A stretch of 63,758 nucleotides of DNA from Gammaproteobacteria bacterium (GCA_015490795.1 WFXD01000041.1:1-63758), one strand, 5' to 3'. Shown: positions 16,451-25,351, counted from the first letter of the stretch. The notes: a model not told the origin generated them from the sequence alone. Program-made: numbers and translations.

Positions 16451-17398
16451 TCAAGTCTGATCAGCTTCATGCTGGTTCATGGTGCCTGGCTTTTGCTGAT
16501 GACGAAGTCGCTGTAGATTATCCAGCACTCGCTGGGCGCGCTCAGCTTTCTGTAGTGCCTGTTTGTGTTGCGGGTTGAGCAGCAGCAGGGTCTTCCAGAT
16601 GGCAATGGCCCCTTCAAGCTCGCCTCTCTGATAAAGGGTTTCGCCTGCTGCGAGCAGGCGCTGTGTGTGCTTCTCCAGCTCCTCCTGAATCTCTCTTTTC
16701 AGGTTGATTGCGCGGGTTGATTCGGGTGCCAGCTTGAGGAGTTGTTCCAGCAATATCAGTGCGCCATGGTGCTCGCCGCGCTCTTGTTTGTGGCGAGCCT
16801 GTTTCAGCAGTTGCCGGACTCTGATGGCCCTCTTTTTCTGCCGTGCCTTTTTTGCAGACCGGGTTCTGTTGCGTTCAATTTGTGTGAGCCGTTTGCGGTC
16901 GGCCTTTTGCTCTTCAATAGCGAGTGCCAGTTGCAGACACTTTTCAGCTGTGGCCGGGGCATTTTTCAGTTGGCGCTCTCCACAGCGGGAGAGCAGTGGC
17001 CGACTCTCCTGCCAGGTTTTATTCAGCTGTTGCAGGCGGGAGCGAACCATCACATCATCAGCCTCGCTGTTTGCCAGCTGCGCCAATAGTGGGCGCTGCT
17101 GCTGAACCAGGGTGAGCCGGGCGGCCAGGAGCCTGTCTTCGATCAGCTGCCGGTGTTGCTGCTGCTCTGCCTGGATCTGCTCCAGCAGCGCCTCTGCCCT
17201 GGGGTTGCCGGGGTGGTTTTTTTTGACCTGCAGGAGCAGTTGCCCCGCTTCGCTGTAGCGCGCTTCCCTGCGCAGCTGTTCTGCCTGCTGGAGGGCCTCG
17301 GTGATGCTCGGTGGCGCTTTTTGCTGCTCTTGAACGGGGTGGGCGCTGCAACCGGCAAGCAGCACTGCCGCCAGCGATAGATGCCGTAATCTCATCAT
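16451..17398 (-). CDS. TPR-like lipoprotein, unknown function
   Basis: 315 residues. The lipobox LLAG-Cys17 marks an outer- or inner-membrane lipoprotein. The mature part is highly charged and helical. TPR-like units lie near residues 28-70 (EALQQAEQLRREARYSEAG) and 200-285, including EALIL-type repeats ending in YQRGELEGAIAIWKTLLLLNP. A basic coiled stretch lies at about 150-200. It overlaps the upstream cyclase gene by ATGA, so the two are translationally coupled and probably act together, perhaps linking an envelope signal to the cyclase. That link is inference. Confidence 0.7.
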   Translation of the reverse strand: MMRLRHLSLAAVLLAGCSAHPVQEQQKAPPSITEALQQAEQLRREARYSEAGQLLLQVKKNHPGNPRAEALLEQIQAEQQQHRQLIEDRLLAARLTLVQQQRPLLAQLANSEADDVMVRSRLQQLNKTWQESRPLLSRCGERQLKNAPATAEKCLQLALAIEEQKADRKRLTQIERNRTRSAKKARQKKRAIRVRQLLKQARHKQERGEHHGALILLEQLLKLAPESTRAINLKREIQEELEKHTQRLLAAGETLYQRGELEGAIAIWKTLLLLNPQHKQALQKAERAQRVLDNLQRLRHQQKPGTMNQHEADQT

Positions 17399-18945
17399 CC
17401 GTGCTCAACGGGCAGCAGCTGCTCTATGGCCTGTTGCACCTGCTGCTGATATACCGGGTTCATTGTGTTGACCAGGTAGGAGGTAACGGGCTGGCTGCGT
17501 CCTTTCACCTGTACGGGGGGCTGTTGCAGCAGAACGACCTTTTGCGCAACGCCACGCTGTTCAGCCGTATTGGAGCCAATCAGGATGCTGTCGGGTGGTG
17601 CAATGCTGCAGAGGCGTGCGCCAAGGTTTACCGTGTCGCCCACCACGGTGTACTGCATCCGTACCGGGATGCCGATGTTGCCGGCCATCATCTCGCCGCT
17701 GTTGATGCCAATGCGAAAGTGCAGTGACTGTAATCTCTTGCGCCGCCGGCGCTGGTTGATCTGCTGCACAATCTGTTGAACCATCACGCCGCAAGCGACG
17801 GCATGCAGTGCATGCTGGGGGTCGCTCTCGGGTGCGCCAAAGACGATCATCACGCTGTCGCCGATGAATTTGTCGACCATGCCGTGACAGCTGTGGCCTG
17901 CCAGGGCGATGTAGCCGAGGTATTCGTTCAGCATTTCGGAGACGGCCCTGGGCGACATCCCTTCAGTCAATGTGGTGTAGCCCACGATGTCGCAGAAGAG
18001 CACGCTGCCAAAGAGCTGCTCTCCCGCTTTGGCCGGCTGCTCCAGATTGGCCAGTACGCGCGGGGCGGCATGTGGAGAGATGTAGCTGGAGAGCGCCCGT
18101 TCAATGCGCCCCTTTTGACGCATCTCTTCAACCATCAGGTTGAAGCTGGCGATGATGCTGCCGATCTCGTCGCGTCGAAGGTGGTCGAGATTCTCAATCG
18201 GCTCGCCACGGCTGATGGTTTCGCTGACCTGTGCCAGTGCCTGAATCGGCCGTGACAGGTGCCGACTCAGCAGATAGGCCATCATGATGCCAAGCAGGAT
18301 CAGCCCCAGCGTAGTGTAGGCCAGGGCAAGGATCGCCTCGTGCAGCTCCCGGTCGAGCTGATCATGATCAATGGTGATCAGCGCGTGCCCGGGGGTTACA
18401 TCCTTGTACCGGATGGGGGTGGCAAAGGTGATCGCCTTTCGCTCCCTCTCTGCCCGGTCACGCCACGACCAGACAAGCTGCTTTATCTCCGGCCGCATGA
18501 TCCGGTTCTGCTGCACCATGGGTGGGGCAATGCCTGCCCTGGCCAGTGTTCTGTTGCCCTGCCGGATCAGCGCGCCCAGTATCTGCTGGTTCTCAATCTG
18601 GCGGTTGACCAGCCCGGTCAGGGTAAAGTGATCTTCGGCCATCACGGGCTCGCTGGCAGAGTGCGCCAGCTGCTCAACCAGGATATGACCGAAGGTCTCG
18701 GCCTGCTGCATGAAGGAGTGTCTCTGCTGTGTGATCAATACCCAGCCGAGCAGCGCCATCACGCTGGTGACCAGCAGGCCAATTGCCAGTGACCACTTGG
18801 CCACGATGGGCAGGCGTGAATTGCGGTAGAGGGTGCGCAGGCTGGCACCGCCGGAGGTTGCTGGCCCAGGTTTTGCTTCTGTTGGTGTGGTGATGGCGGT
18901 GGACATGGTTTGGGAGCCAAACAGGCCATTAGAGTGACGGCCCAT
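17395..18945 (-). CDS. Membrane class III adenylate/guanylate cyclase with HAMP
   Basis: 516 residues from the ATG at 18945; an alternative ATG at 18906 (MSTAITTPTEA) would remove 13 residues. Layout: first membrane helix about 50-72, periplasmic sensor region about 75-205, second helix about 205-228, HAMP about 229-281, class III cyclase domain about 300-490. The catalytic domain has the metal-binding Asp in LFCDIVGYTTLTEG, the second Asp in KFIGDSVMIVFGAP, and the transition-state region VGDTVNLGARL. It should make a cyclic nucleotide in response to a periplasmic signal. It is coupled to the downstream lipoprotein gene by ATGA. Confidence 0.9.
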   Translation of the reverse strand: MGRHSNGLFGSQTMSTAITTPTEAKPGPATSGGASLRTLYRNSRLPIVAKWSLAIGLLVTSVMALLGWVLITQQRHSFMQQAETFGHILVEQLAHSASEPVMAEDHFTLTGLVNRQIENQQILGALIRQGNRTLARAGIAPPMVQQNRIMRPEIKQLVWSWRDRAERERKAITFATPIRYKDVTPGHALITIDHDQLDRELHEAILALAYTTLGLILLGIMMAYLLSRHLSRPIQALAQVSETISRGEPIENLDHLRRDEIGSIIASFNLMVEEMRQKGRIERALSSYISPHAAPRVLANLEQPAKAGEQLFGSVLFCDIVGYTTLTEGMSPRAVSEMLNEYLGYIALAGHSCHGMVDKFIGDSVMIVFGAPESDPQHALHAVACGVMVQQIVQQINQRRRRKRLQSLHFRIGINSGEMMAGNIGIPVRMQYTVVGDTVNLGARLCSIAPPDSILIGSNTAEQRGVAQKVVLLQQPPVQVKGRSQPVTSYLVNTMNPVYQQQVQQAIEQLLPVEHG

Positions 18946-18986
18946 CGGCCAAGGATAACATGCTTTTTAGTTGAAGGGTGTTTGCG

Positions 18987-19742
18987 CTATTGCTGTAGTG
19001 TGCGCCCGCCATCCACGGTGATGATCTGTCCGGTGATATAGTCAGCGTCCTTGAACAGAAACAGCAGGCTCTTTGCAATATCGCTTGCAGCGCCTCTCCG
19101 TTTCAGGGCCGTGCGCAGCAGGATGGCCTCCTGCTGGCTTTGGGGGATGACCTGTTCAGGCCACAGTATGGCGCCGGGCGCGATGCCGTTTACGCGCACA
19201 TCCGGTGCAAGCTCTTGCGCCAGGGCTTTGACCATCATGGCGCTGCCCGCCTTGGCAATGGAGTAGATGGGATGCCCTTTAAGCGGGCGTTCGGCGTGGA
19301 TGTCTACCAGGTTGATGATGCACCCCTTGCTCTCCCGCAGCAGGGGCGCGGCCGCCTGGGAGAGAAAGAAGGGGGCCTTCATGTTGCTGTTGATCAGCTC
19401 ATCCCACTGCTCGATCCGGGCAGATGCAACAGGCGTGGGATAGAAGCTGGAGGCGTTGTTTACCAGCAGATCCAGCCGGCCAAAGCGCAGGTGGGTATCA
19501 TGGATCAGATTGGGCAGCCGATCGGTACGGTTCAGATCGGCCTGCAAAAGGGTGGCGGAGGCTGGCCGGATGGCCTCCAGCTCCTCTTTCAGCGCCTGGG
19601 CGGCGGCTGCCGAATGGCGATAGTGCAGCGCCAGATCCATGCCGTTGTCATGCAGGGTGCGGGCAATCCGGGCGCCAATGCGGTGAGCCGCCCCCGTGAT
19701 CAGTGCGACTTTTCCGGCGAGGGGTGGTTGCATTTTGGTCAC
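18987..19742 (-). CDS. Pteridine reductase (SDR family)
   Basis: 251 residues. Short-chain dehydrogenase/reductase with the arginine-containing cofactor motif TGAAHRIG (16-23), the pattern that separates pteridine reductases from most SDRs. Catalytic Tyr160 and Lys164 are in YSIAK, and VNGIAPGAILWP follows. The expected reaction is NADPH-dependent reduction of dihydropterins or dihydrofolate, as for FolM. A second in-frame ATG lies at 19733. A family 2 palindrome begins 25 bp upstream of the start, so little native promoter DNA remains on that side. Confidence 0.85.
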   Translation of the reverse strand: MTKMQPPLAGKVALITGAAHRIGARIARTLHDNGMDLALHYRHSAAAAQALKEELEAIRPASATLLQADLNRTDRLPNLIHDTHLRFGRLDLLVNNASSFYPTPVASARIEQWDELINSNMKAPFFLSQAAAPLLRESKGCIINLVDIHAERPLKGHPIYSIAKAGSAMMVKALAQELAPDVRVNGIAPGAILWPEQVIPQSQQEAILLRTALKRRGAASDIAKSLLFLFKDADYITGQIITVDGGRTLQQ

Positions 19743-19766
19743 TGTATGGTCTCCGGTCTTGGTACA

Positions 19767-20059
19767 CTAGTACTCCATCAAGCTAGGTTTGTTGGGTTCA
19801 GCGCTTCTGTGGTGTTTCGCTGCAAGGCACAGTGCGCAGGCAATGGCCTTAGTCCTTGTCAAGCACTGTAACACCGCAGCGGGACACCACAGAAGTGCCC
19901 GAAGGGTTGGCCTGTCAGTATTCAGGGCTGCGTTGTGCCTCTTGCTAAGGACTATGGCCATTAGCTGCGAGGCACGCCTCGCCTAAAGCGCCTACTGTTG
20001 GTGCCCTGAATGCTGACAGACCAACTGAACCCGACAAACCTAGCTTGATGGAGTACTAG
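19767..20059. repeat. Family 2 palindromic element, long copy with nested hairpins
   Basis: 293 bp. The ends are 35-bp inverted repeats with one mismatch (CTAGTACTCCATCAAGCTAG...). Between them lie two further palindromes. The left one has arms TTCTGTGGTGT / ACACCACAGAA (about 19804-19893). The right one has arms GTTGGCCTGTCAGTATTCAG / its complement (about 19907-20033). The predicted shape is a three-way cruciform. The core AAGGCACAGTGCGCAGG is shared with the copy at 54193. The right palindrome shares TAGGCGCTTTAGGCGAGG with 5561-5742. It fills the 327-bp gap between the pteridine reductase and MidA-like genes. Confidence 0.9.
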
Positions 20060-20069
20060 CAGAGTATCA

Positions 20070-21326
20070 GTGAAAATGATCCACCCGAAAGAGTCAACCA
20101 GACAGAGCGTCATGCCCAGTAACCCTCTACAGAGCCACCATGCCGGGCTGCGGCCCACCGAACTGCCCGAGCCTGCAGCAGAGGCGCGCGAACACAGTAA
20201 CCGTCTGACCGGGTCGATCAGGGCCGAGCTGGCGCGCAGCGGTGGCCGAATGCCGTTTGACCGGTTTATGGAGCTGGCGCTCTATGCCCCCGGCCTGGGC
20301 TATTACACCGCAGGCGCGAGGAAGTTTGGCGAGGCCGGGGATTTTGTAACCGCGCCCGAGATTTCGCCACTCTTTGCCCGCTGTCTGGCGCGCCAGTGCA
20401 GGCAGCTGCTGGAGGAGCTGGCGGGAGGGGATCTGCTGGAGGTTGGCGCAGGTACCGGGGTGCTGGCAACCGATCTGCTGCTGGAGCTGGAGGCATTGCA
20501 GATGCTCCCCGAACGCTACTTTATCCTGGAGGTAAGCCCGGATCTGCAACAGCGCCAGCGCGAGACACTGACCCTTCGGGCGGCACATCTGCTGGATCGG
20601 GTGCAGTGGCTGGATGCCATGCCCGAGCCGGGTTTCAGCGGCGTGGTGATTGCCAATGAGTTGCTGGATGCGATGCCGGTCAGCCGCTTTACAATAGCCG
20701 AGTCCGGCGTGCAGGAGGGGTTTGTCCGTTGGTCGGATGAGGGTTTTGAACACCACTGGGATGAGCCTGTCACCCCCGGCTTGAAGGGTGCGGTTACTGC
20801 ACTACAGGCAGAGCTGGGGCCATTTGCCGTTGGCTATGTATCTGAGCTTAACCTGCGGGCCGGCCCCTGGTTGCGGTCACTGGCGCAGCGAATCGGGCGC
20901 GGGGCGGTGCTGCTTATTGATTATGGCTACCCGGGCGCTGAATACTATCACCCGCAACGCAGCATGGGCACCCTGATGTGTCACTACCGGCACCGCGCCC
21001 ATGATGCGCCGTTGATCCTGCCGGGCCTGCAGGATATTACTGCGCATGTCGATTTTTCATCCATTGCCAAAACCGGGCTGGATGCCGGTTTTGAGCTGAA
21101 AGGCTATACGACACAGGCGCATTTTTTGCTGGGGTGCGGGCTGGATTCGCTGCTGATGGAGTCTGACCCCAATGAGATCGAAAGCCATATCACGCTGATG
21201 CAGGCGGTAAAACGGCTCACTATGCCGACGGAGATGGGCGAGCGCTTTAAGGTTATTGCCCTGGGCAAGGGCATTGAGTCATCACTCATGGGGTTTAGTC
21301 TGAGGGACCTGAGTGGCCGTCTGTAA
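20070..21326 (+). CDS. SAM-dependent methyltransferase, MidA/NDUFAF7 family
   Basis: Up to 418 residues; an in-frame ATG at 20112 (MPSNPLQSHH) may be the true start. The hallmark N-terminal block FDRFMELALYAPGLGYYTAG and FGEAGDFVTAPEISPLFA is followed by SAM motif I DLLEVGAGTGVLA and ANELLDAMPVSRF. The mitochondrial relative NDUFAF7 methylates an arginine of complex I NDUFS2. Bacterial members are of uncertain target. An NDUFA9-like gene lies 2 kb downstream, but the two are on opposite strands. The end overlaps the next gene by 14 bp. Confidence 0.9.
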   Translation: MKMIHPKESTRQSVMPSNPLQSHHAGLRPTELPEPAAEAREHSNRLTGSIRAELARSGGRMPFDRFMELALYAPGLGYYTAGARKFGEAGDFVTAPEISPLFARCLARQCRQLLEELAGGDLLEVGAGTGVLATDLLLELEALQMLPERYFILEVSPDLQQRQRETLTLRAAHLLDRVQWLDAMPEPGFSGVVIANELLDAMPVSRFTIAESGVQEGFVRWSDEGFEHHWDEPVTPGLKGAVTALQAELGPFAVGYVSELNLRAGPWLRSLAQRIGRGAVLLIDYGYPGAEYYHPQRSMGTLMCHYRHRAHDAPLILPGLQDITAHVDFSSIAKTGLDAGFELKGYTTQAHFLLGCGLDSLLMESDPNEIESHITLMQAVKRLTMPTEMGERFKVIALGKGIESSLMGFSLRDLSGRL

Positions 21327-22023
21327 CCCAAAAAGGTATGGAGTTGCCCTGCTGGTGCTGCTGATGCTGGGGTGCAATGGCAGCCGTGTCAAAGATTCGG
21401 TATTTGAGCCTCGCCCATTCCAGCTCAAGGATCTTGCCAAGAGCGATGTCGATCTGGTGGCAGAGACCCATCTGAAGCAGACGCTGGCACTGCTTGAAAC
21501 CCTGATGGAAAAGCTCTACCGGCGCAATCCGCAGGAGTTGCGCAAGCGTGGCATTGCAGATGTTGAAAGGGCAGTGAAACAGGTGTTTGGCCCGGGTCGG
21601 CAGCCCGGCTTCCCGGAGCTGCGGGGCCAGCGTGCGATTGACAGCATGCGCCTGGCTTTCCGGGAGAGCTATGGTGGCGATCGTGTTCTGGCGCTGGTAG
21701 AGGGGCTGCGCGGGATGGTGCTCGACTCCTACAACGGGCAGCAGGAGTTCTATCTGCCGGATGAGCTGGACCCGCAAAAGATATACAACGTAGCGCGCAA
21801 TATCGAGATTGCCGTGTGGAAGCTGAGCAATGACAGGGATGCTGAAGGGCGGCTCTATCTGCTGACCAACGATCTGACGGTGCCCAACCTCAGTTTTGAG
21901 CGGCTCTTTGGCAAGCTGATTGCCTTGCAGGATGGCATGGCGGTGGTGGTCTCTGATGCCACCAACCGGCGGATCAAAAATGTGATCCAGTCGGCTGCAT
22001 CCGCCGTGTTTATGGGGATTTAG
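21313..22023 (+). CDS. Putative lipoprotein, unknown function
   Basis: 236 residues from a GTG at 21313 that overlaps the MidA-like gene by 14 bp, which suggests coupled translation. The N-terminus has a hydrophobic stretch LLVLLMLGC, a plausible though not perfect lipobox with Cys21. The mature protein contains a conserved-looking block QRAIDSMRLAFRESYGGDRVLALVEGLRGM and a segment YNVARNIEIAVWKLSNDRD. I do not recognise the family. The 3' end overlaps the cca stop by 14 bp in convergent orientation. Confidence 0.65.
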   Translation: MAVCNPKRYGVALLVLLMLGCNGSRVKDSVFEPRPFQLKDLAKSDVDLVAETHLKQTLALLETLMEKLYRRNPQELRKRGIADVERAVKQVFGPGRQPGFPELRGQRAIDSMRLAFRESYGGDRVLALVEGLRGMVLDSYNGQQEFYLPDELDPQKIYNVARNIEIAVWKLSNDRDAEGRLYLLTNDLTVPNLSFERLFGKLIALQDGMAVVVSDATNRRIKNVIQSAASAVFMGI

Positions 22024-23227
22024 CGGCCTGCTCTGCCCAGGCCTGCTGCACGCGGCTGATGGCCTGCAGCCGCTCCCGCTGGAGGTGAACAGGAATCTGC
22101 TGCGGCCTAGTTGCAGACTGGCTGATTTTTGCGCCATCCACGCCAACGATGGCCTGATAGATCGCGCGTAAAAAATCGGCTTGGGGGTAGCTGCTCTCCT
22201 CCATGCCGGTGCGCCCCCGCACATCGGCTTTGCAGACCAGCAGGAACTGCTCAAAACGTTGCGGGTGGCGTACGGCATCCAGCCCCAGCACCATTTTCAG
22301 CAGTGTCTTCGGGCGCAGTTCAAAGGCGCGGTGACAAAGCAGATGGTAGCGGGCGGTCGGAACGGCCAGGTCGCGCCAGGCGTTGGGGATGCGTAGCCGC
22401 TTGCAGAGCGGTTTGATCAGCTTTGCACCGCGCGCCTCATGGCCATGATGGCCGGGAAGTATTGCCGCAGGTGTGTTGCCTTTGCCCAGATCGTGCACCA
22501 GTGCGGCAAAGCGTACCTGTGGGTCGCGGCTCAGGCGGCAGGCCTGTTGCAGCGTCAGCAGGGTATGCAGGCCGCTGTCAACCTCCGGGTGGTACTCTTT
22601 TTTCTGCGGTATGCCAAACAGGCGGTCAACCTCTGGCAAGACAGTGGCCAGCAGCTCCAGCTCGCGCAGGGTCTGAATGAAGATGTGGGCGCTATCCTCC
22701 GTCAGCGCCTTGGCGATCTCTGCCCAGACCCGTTCGGGCACCAGGTTGTCCAGCTCGCCCCCGGAGACCATCTGCGCAACCAGCTGTTGCGTCTCTGCTG
22801 CAATACGGAACCCCAGCGCATGGTAACGGGCGGCAAAGCGGGCGAGCCGGAGTGTGCGAATGGGGTCTTCCGCGAAGAAGGGGGTGTGACGCAGGATGCG
22901 GTTTTTCAGATCGTCCTGGCCGTTACAGGGGTCGATGATCTTGCCGTCCGCCCCCTGAGCCAGGGCGTTGATGGTGAGATCACGCCGTACCAGATCCTCT
23001 TCAATGCCGACCGCCCCGCTGTTTATGTTGTTGCGCTGGCTGCGCGGCAGGGCGTACTCCTCCTGGGTTTCGGGATGCAGAAATATGGGGAAATCCTTGC
23101 CAACCTGCCGGTAGCCGAGGGCGGTCAGCTGTGCAGGGGTCGCGCCGCTGACCAGCCAGTCGCGCTCGGTGACAGGCTGGCCCAGCAGGGCGTCACGCAC
23201 AGCACCGCCCACCAGGTAGGTTTCCAT
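22010..23227 (-). CDS. cca: CCA tRNA nucleotidyltransferase with HD domain
   Basis: 405 residues from the ATG at 23227 (METYLVGGAVRDALLG). The frame stays open 32 codons further upstream, but only through the family 1 element, so that extension is rejected. The nucleotidyltransferase head has LVGGAVRD and VTERDWLV; an HD phosphohydrolase domain has ALVHDLGKG and HHGHEARG. The enzyme adds or repairs the 3' CCA of tRNAs. The start codon overlaps the ATTAT target duplication of the element at 23231. The sequence upstream of the ATG is CTAGGATA, where AGGA could serve as a close-spaced ribosome site. Confidence 0.96.
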   Translation of the reverse strand: METYLVGGAVRDALLGQPVTERDWLVSGATPAQLTALGYRQVGKDFPIFLHPETQEEYALPRSQRNNINSGAVGIEEDLVRRDLTINALAQGADGKIIDPCNGQDDLKNRILRHTPFFAEDPIRTLRLARFAARYHALGFRIAAETQQLVAQMVSGGELDNLVPERVWAEIAKALTEDSAHIFIQTLRELELLATVLPEVDRLFGIPQKKEYHPEVDSGLHTLLTLQQACRLSRDPQVRFAALVHDLGKGNTPAAILPGHHGHEARGAKLIKPLCKRLRIPNAWRDLAVPTARYHLLCHRAFELRPKTLLKMVLGLDAVRHPQRFEQFLLVCKADVRGRTGMEESSYPQADFLRAIYQAIVGVDGAKISQSATRPQQIPVHLQRERLQAISRVQQAWAEQAAKSP

Positions 23228-23230
23228 TAT

Positions 23231-23426
23231 CCTAGAAAAATCAGTTGAGCCGTAGCGAGGGTGATTAAGGTGCTTAAGATACATGGTTTTTTCATATATT
23301 TTGGACGAAGTCGTATCACCCATACGGTGAGTTCAAAATATATGAAAAAACCATGTAGATTGAGTGCATTAGGCATCCGCACTTGTGCCCGCTTTTTGGG
23401 TAGTAGGTTCAACTGATTTTTTTAGG
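23231..23426. mobile_element. Family 1 miniature inverted-repeat element, copy B (stem type 1, long)
   Basis: 196 bp, inverted relative to copy A. Ends are CCTAGAAAAATCAGTTGA and the complement of CCTAAAAAAATC. The direct flanking repeat is ATTAT (23226-23230 and 23427-23431). It has the same CATGGTTTTTTCATATATTT stem as copy A but carries a 21-bp segment (ACCCAAAAAGCGGGCACAAG + T) that A lacks. It lies between the NDUFA9-like gene and cca and ends exactly at the cca start codon. Confidence 0.93.
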
Positions 23427-23464
23427 ATTATACTCTCAGCAGAACAGATTGGAGATGTGCAGGG

Positions 23465-24418
23465 CTACCCGGCCCGTCGCCAGCGGGAGAGCCGCTGTTG
23501 CCGCTGGGTGGCTCCCAGATAGAGCGGCACGATCTCGTCGATATCTGTTGGCTGAATGCCCAGATCCAGCAGGCCATTGCGCTGGCATACGCTGTCGACC
23601 TGTAGAGAAAGGTAGTTGTCGATAGAGAAGGGTTGCCCTGGCATGCGCCCAAGGATGTGCGCCTGCAAGCGGGAGGCGCTGTCGCTCAAGCGGATGATCC
23701 GGCGCTTCAGCCCCAGCTGCCGGGCGGTGTAGCGTACCAGCTCCTCCAGGGTGAAGATACGTGGCCCGCAGAGCTCGTAACGCTGATCAACGGTGCCGGA
23801 ATCGGTGAGTGTGCGGATAAAGGCTTCGGCAACATCACCCACATGGACCGGGGCGAAACGGGCATCCGGGCAGGCCAGCGGGAAGGGCGCGGGGGAGAGG
23901 CTCAAGAGATCGCCAAAACGGTTGAAGAAGCTGTCACCCGGGCCAAAGATCACCGAGGGGCGGAAGCTGGTGACCTGGATGTCGGGCTGGCTGAGCTTGT
24001 GTGCATGGTTCTCTCCCTCACCTTTGGTAAAGAGATAGCGGCTTGGCCCTTGATCCTGGCTGGCATTCAGTGCGCTCATCTGTAGCAGCCGGGGTATGCC
24101 GGCGGCACGGCAGGCCTGAACAGCGGCATCGACCAGATCCACATGCGCCCGCTTAAAGCCTTGCTTGTTGCCGCCTTCATTGAGTATGCCAACGAGGTTG
24201 ATGAAGGCGCTGCACCCGGCAAGATGCGGCTGCATGGCCTCTGTGTCAAAGATATTGGCGCTTAGCAGCTGAACACCGGGTAGCACCCGCAGCTCTTTAT
24301 GCCGCTCCGGGTTGCGTGTCAGGATGAGGCACGCAACGCCTCTGGCAGCCAATCTGCTGGCGAGGTGGTGGCCAACAAATCCACTACCGCCAAGGATGCA
24401 GACCCTGTTAATCTTCAT
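23465..24418 (-). CDS. NAD(P)-binding complex I NDUFA9-like protein
   Basis: 317 residues. Extended/atypical SDR with the nucleotide motif ILGGSGFVGHHLA near the N-terminus. INLVGILNEGG, the segment YLFTKGEGE in place of the usual YxxxK, and SFRPSVIFGPGDSFFNRF are typical of the bacterial proteins related to the complex I accessory subunit NDUFA9. The function in bacteria is not well defined; it is probably a structural or regulatory nucleotide-binding protein. It lies upstream of cca on the same strand. The two would be about 35 bp apart without the family 1 element. Confidence 0.85.
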   Translation of the reverse strand: MKINRVCILGGSGFVGHHLASRLAARGVACLILTRNPERHKELRVLPGVQLLSANIFDTEAMQPHLAGCSAFINLVGILNEGGNKQGFKRAHVDLVDAAVQACRAAGIPRLLQMSALNASQDQGPSRYLFTKGEGENHAHKLSQPDIQVTSFRPSVIFGPGDSFFNRFGDLLSLSPAPFPLACPDARFAPVHVGDVAEAFIRTLTDSGTVDQRYELCGPRIFTLEELVRYTARQLGLKRRIIRLSDSASRLQAHILGRMPGQPFSIDNYLSLQVDSVCQRNGLLDLGIQPTDIDEIVPLYLGATQRQQRLSRWRRAG

Positions 24419-24456
24419 CTCTTTACCTCACTGAACAATAGATACCAGAAAAATAT

Positions 24457-25269
24457 ATGGAGTATCTGCCGGACGGGCTTGTGATGCAAGATCTGCCTTT
24501 GTATCTGCTGCTGGGGGCGGCGGCAGGTATCATGGCGGGGCTGCTGGGCGTGGGGGGTGGATTGATTGTCGTGCCGGTGCTGATCTGGATCTTTATCAGC
24601 AGGGGATTCGATCATGCCATCGTGGCCCACCTGGCGGTGGGAACCTCGCTGGCCACTATCGTGGTCACCTCTGTCGCCTCTATCTATGCCCATCACTGCC
24701 GGGATGCGGTGCGCTGGGAGCTGGTCATGCAGCTGTTGCCGGGTATCCTGCTCGGCGCCTGGCTGGGGGCGGTTATTGCAGACAGTCTGCCAACACTGTG
24801 GCTGAAACGCATCTTCGCCCTGTTTGTGATTGCGGTGGGGATTCGCATGTTGGTGAGCGTGAATATCGAAGGGTATCGTGAGCTGCCAGCGAGGTGGGGG
24901 CTGGCCGCAGTGGGTGCGGTAGTGGGCACACTCTCGGCTATTGTGGGGGTTGGCGGTGGCTCCATGACGGTTCCCTTTCTTAACGGATGCCGGGTAGCCA
25001 TGCGGCAGGCGGTGGCCACCTCAAGCGCCTGTGGGCTGCCTATTGCGGTTGCCGGTGGCATGGCGTTTGCTGTGGTTGGCTGGGATGCGCCGGCGCTGCC
25101 TGCGGGCAGCAGCGGCTATATCTACTGGCCTGCGGTGTTCGGAGTGGTGGTGACCAGTGTTCTGTTTGCCCCTTTTGGCGTCTATTTATCGCATAACCTC
25201 CCCTCTTCGAGCTTAAAACGTATTTTTGCGCTGTTGTTATTCCTTATTGGCGGTAGAATGGTTATTTAG
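24457..25269 (+). CDS. TSUP (TauE/SafE) family anion permease
   Basis: 270 residues with about eight membrane helices and the two family repeats, each starting with a glycine-rich loop: MAGLLGVGGGLIVVPVL near residue 24 and LSAIVGVGGGSMTVPFL near 153. TSUP proteins move sulfite, sulfonates or similar anions across the inner membrane. The substrate cannot be read from sequence. A second ATG at 24484 (MQDLPLYLLL) is a plausible start. The gene is divergent from the NDUFA9-like gene and precedes rsd. Confidence 0.9.
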   Translation: MEYLPDGLVMQDLPLYLLLGAAAGIMAGLLGVGGGLIVVPVLIWIFISRGFDHAIVAHLAVGTSLATIVVTSVASIYAHHCRDAVRWELVMQLLPGILLGAWLGAVIADSLPTLWLKRIFALFVIAVGIRMLVSVNIEGYRELPARWGLAAVGAVVGTLSAIVGVGGGSMTVPFLNGCRVAMRQAVATSSACGLPIAVAGGMAFAVVGWDAPALPAGSSGYIYWPAVFGVVVTSVLFAPFGVYLSHNLPSSSLKRIFALLLFLIGGRMVI

Positions 25270-25351
25270 CCCTCATGGTGCGGCGGATGCTTGCCAGAGT
25301 GGGACAATTAATGGTTTTATTTACAAAACAGATCAAATAAAGGGTGTAGGC

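Noticed and set aside
23228-23323. N-terminal extension of cca (32 residues) encoded inside the family 1 element
   Set aside because: The known CCA enzyme begins at METYLVGGAVRD. The extra residues come from the mobile element, and the same peptide (MGDTTS-KIYEKTMYLKHL) appears in another copy unrelated to cca.
25226-25351. Longer rsd product starting within the TSUP gene
   Set aside because: The Rsd/AlgQ family begins near MTNGQTEQ. The upstream residues overlap the TSUP coding end in another frame.
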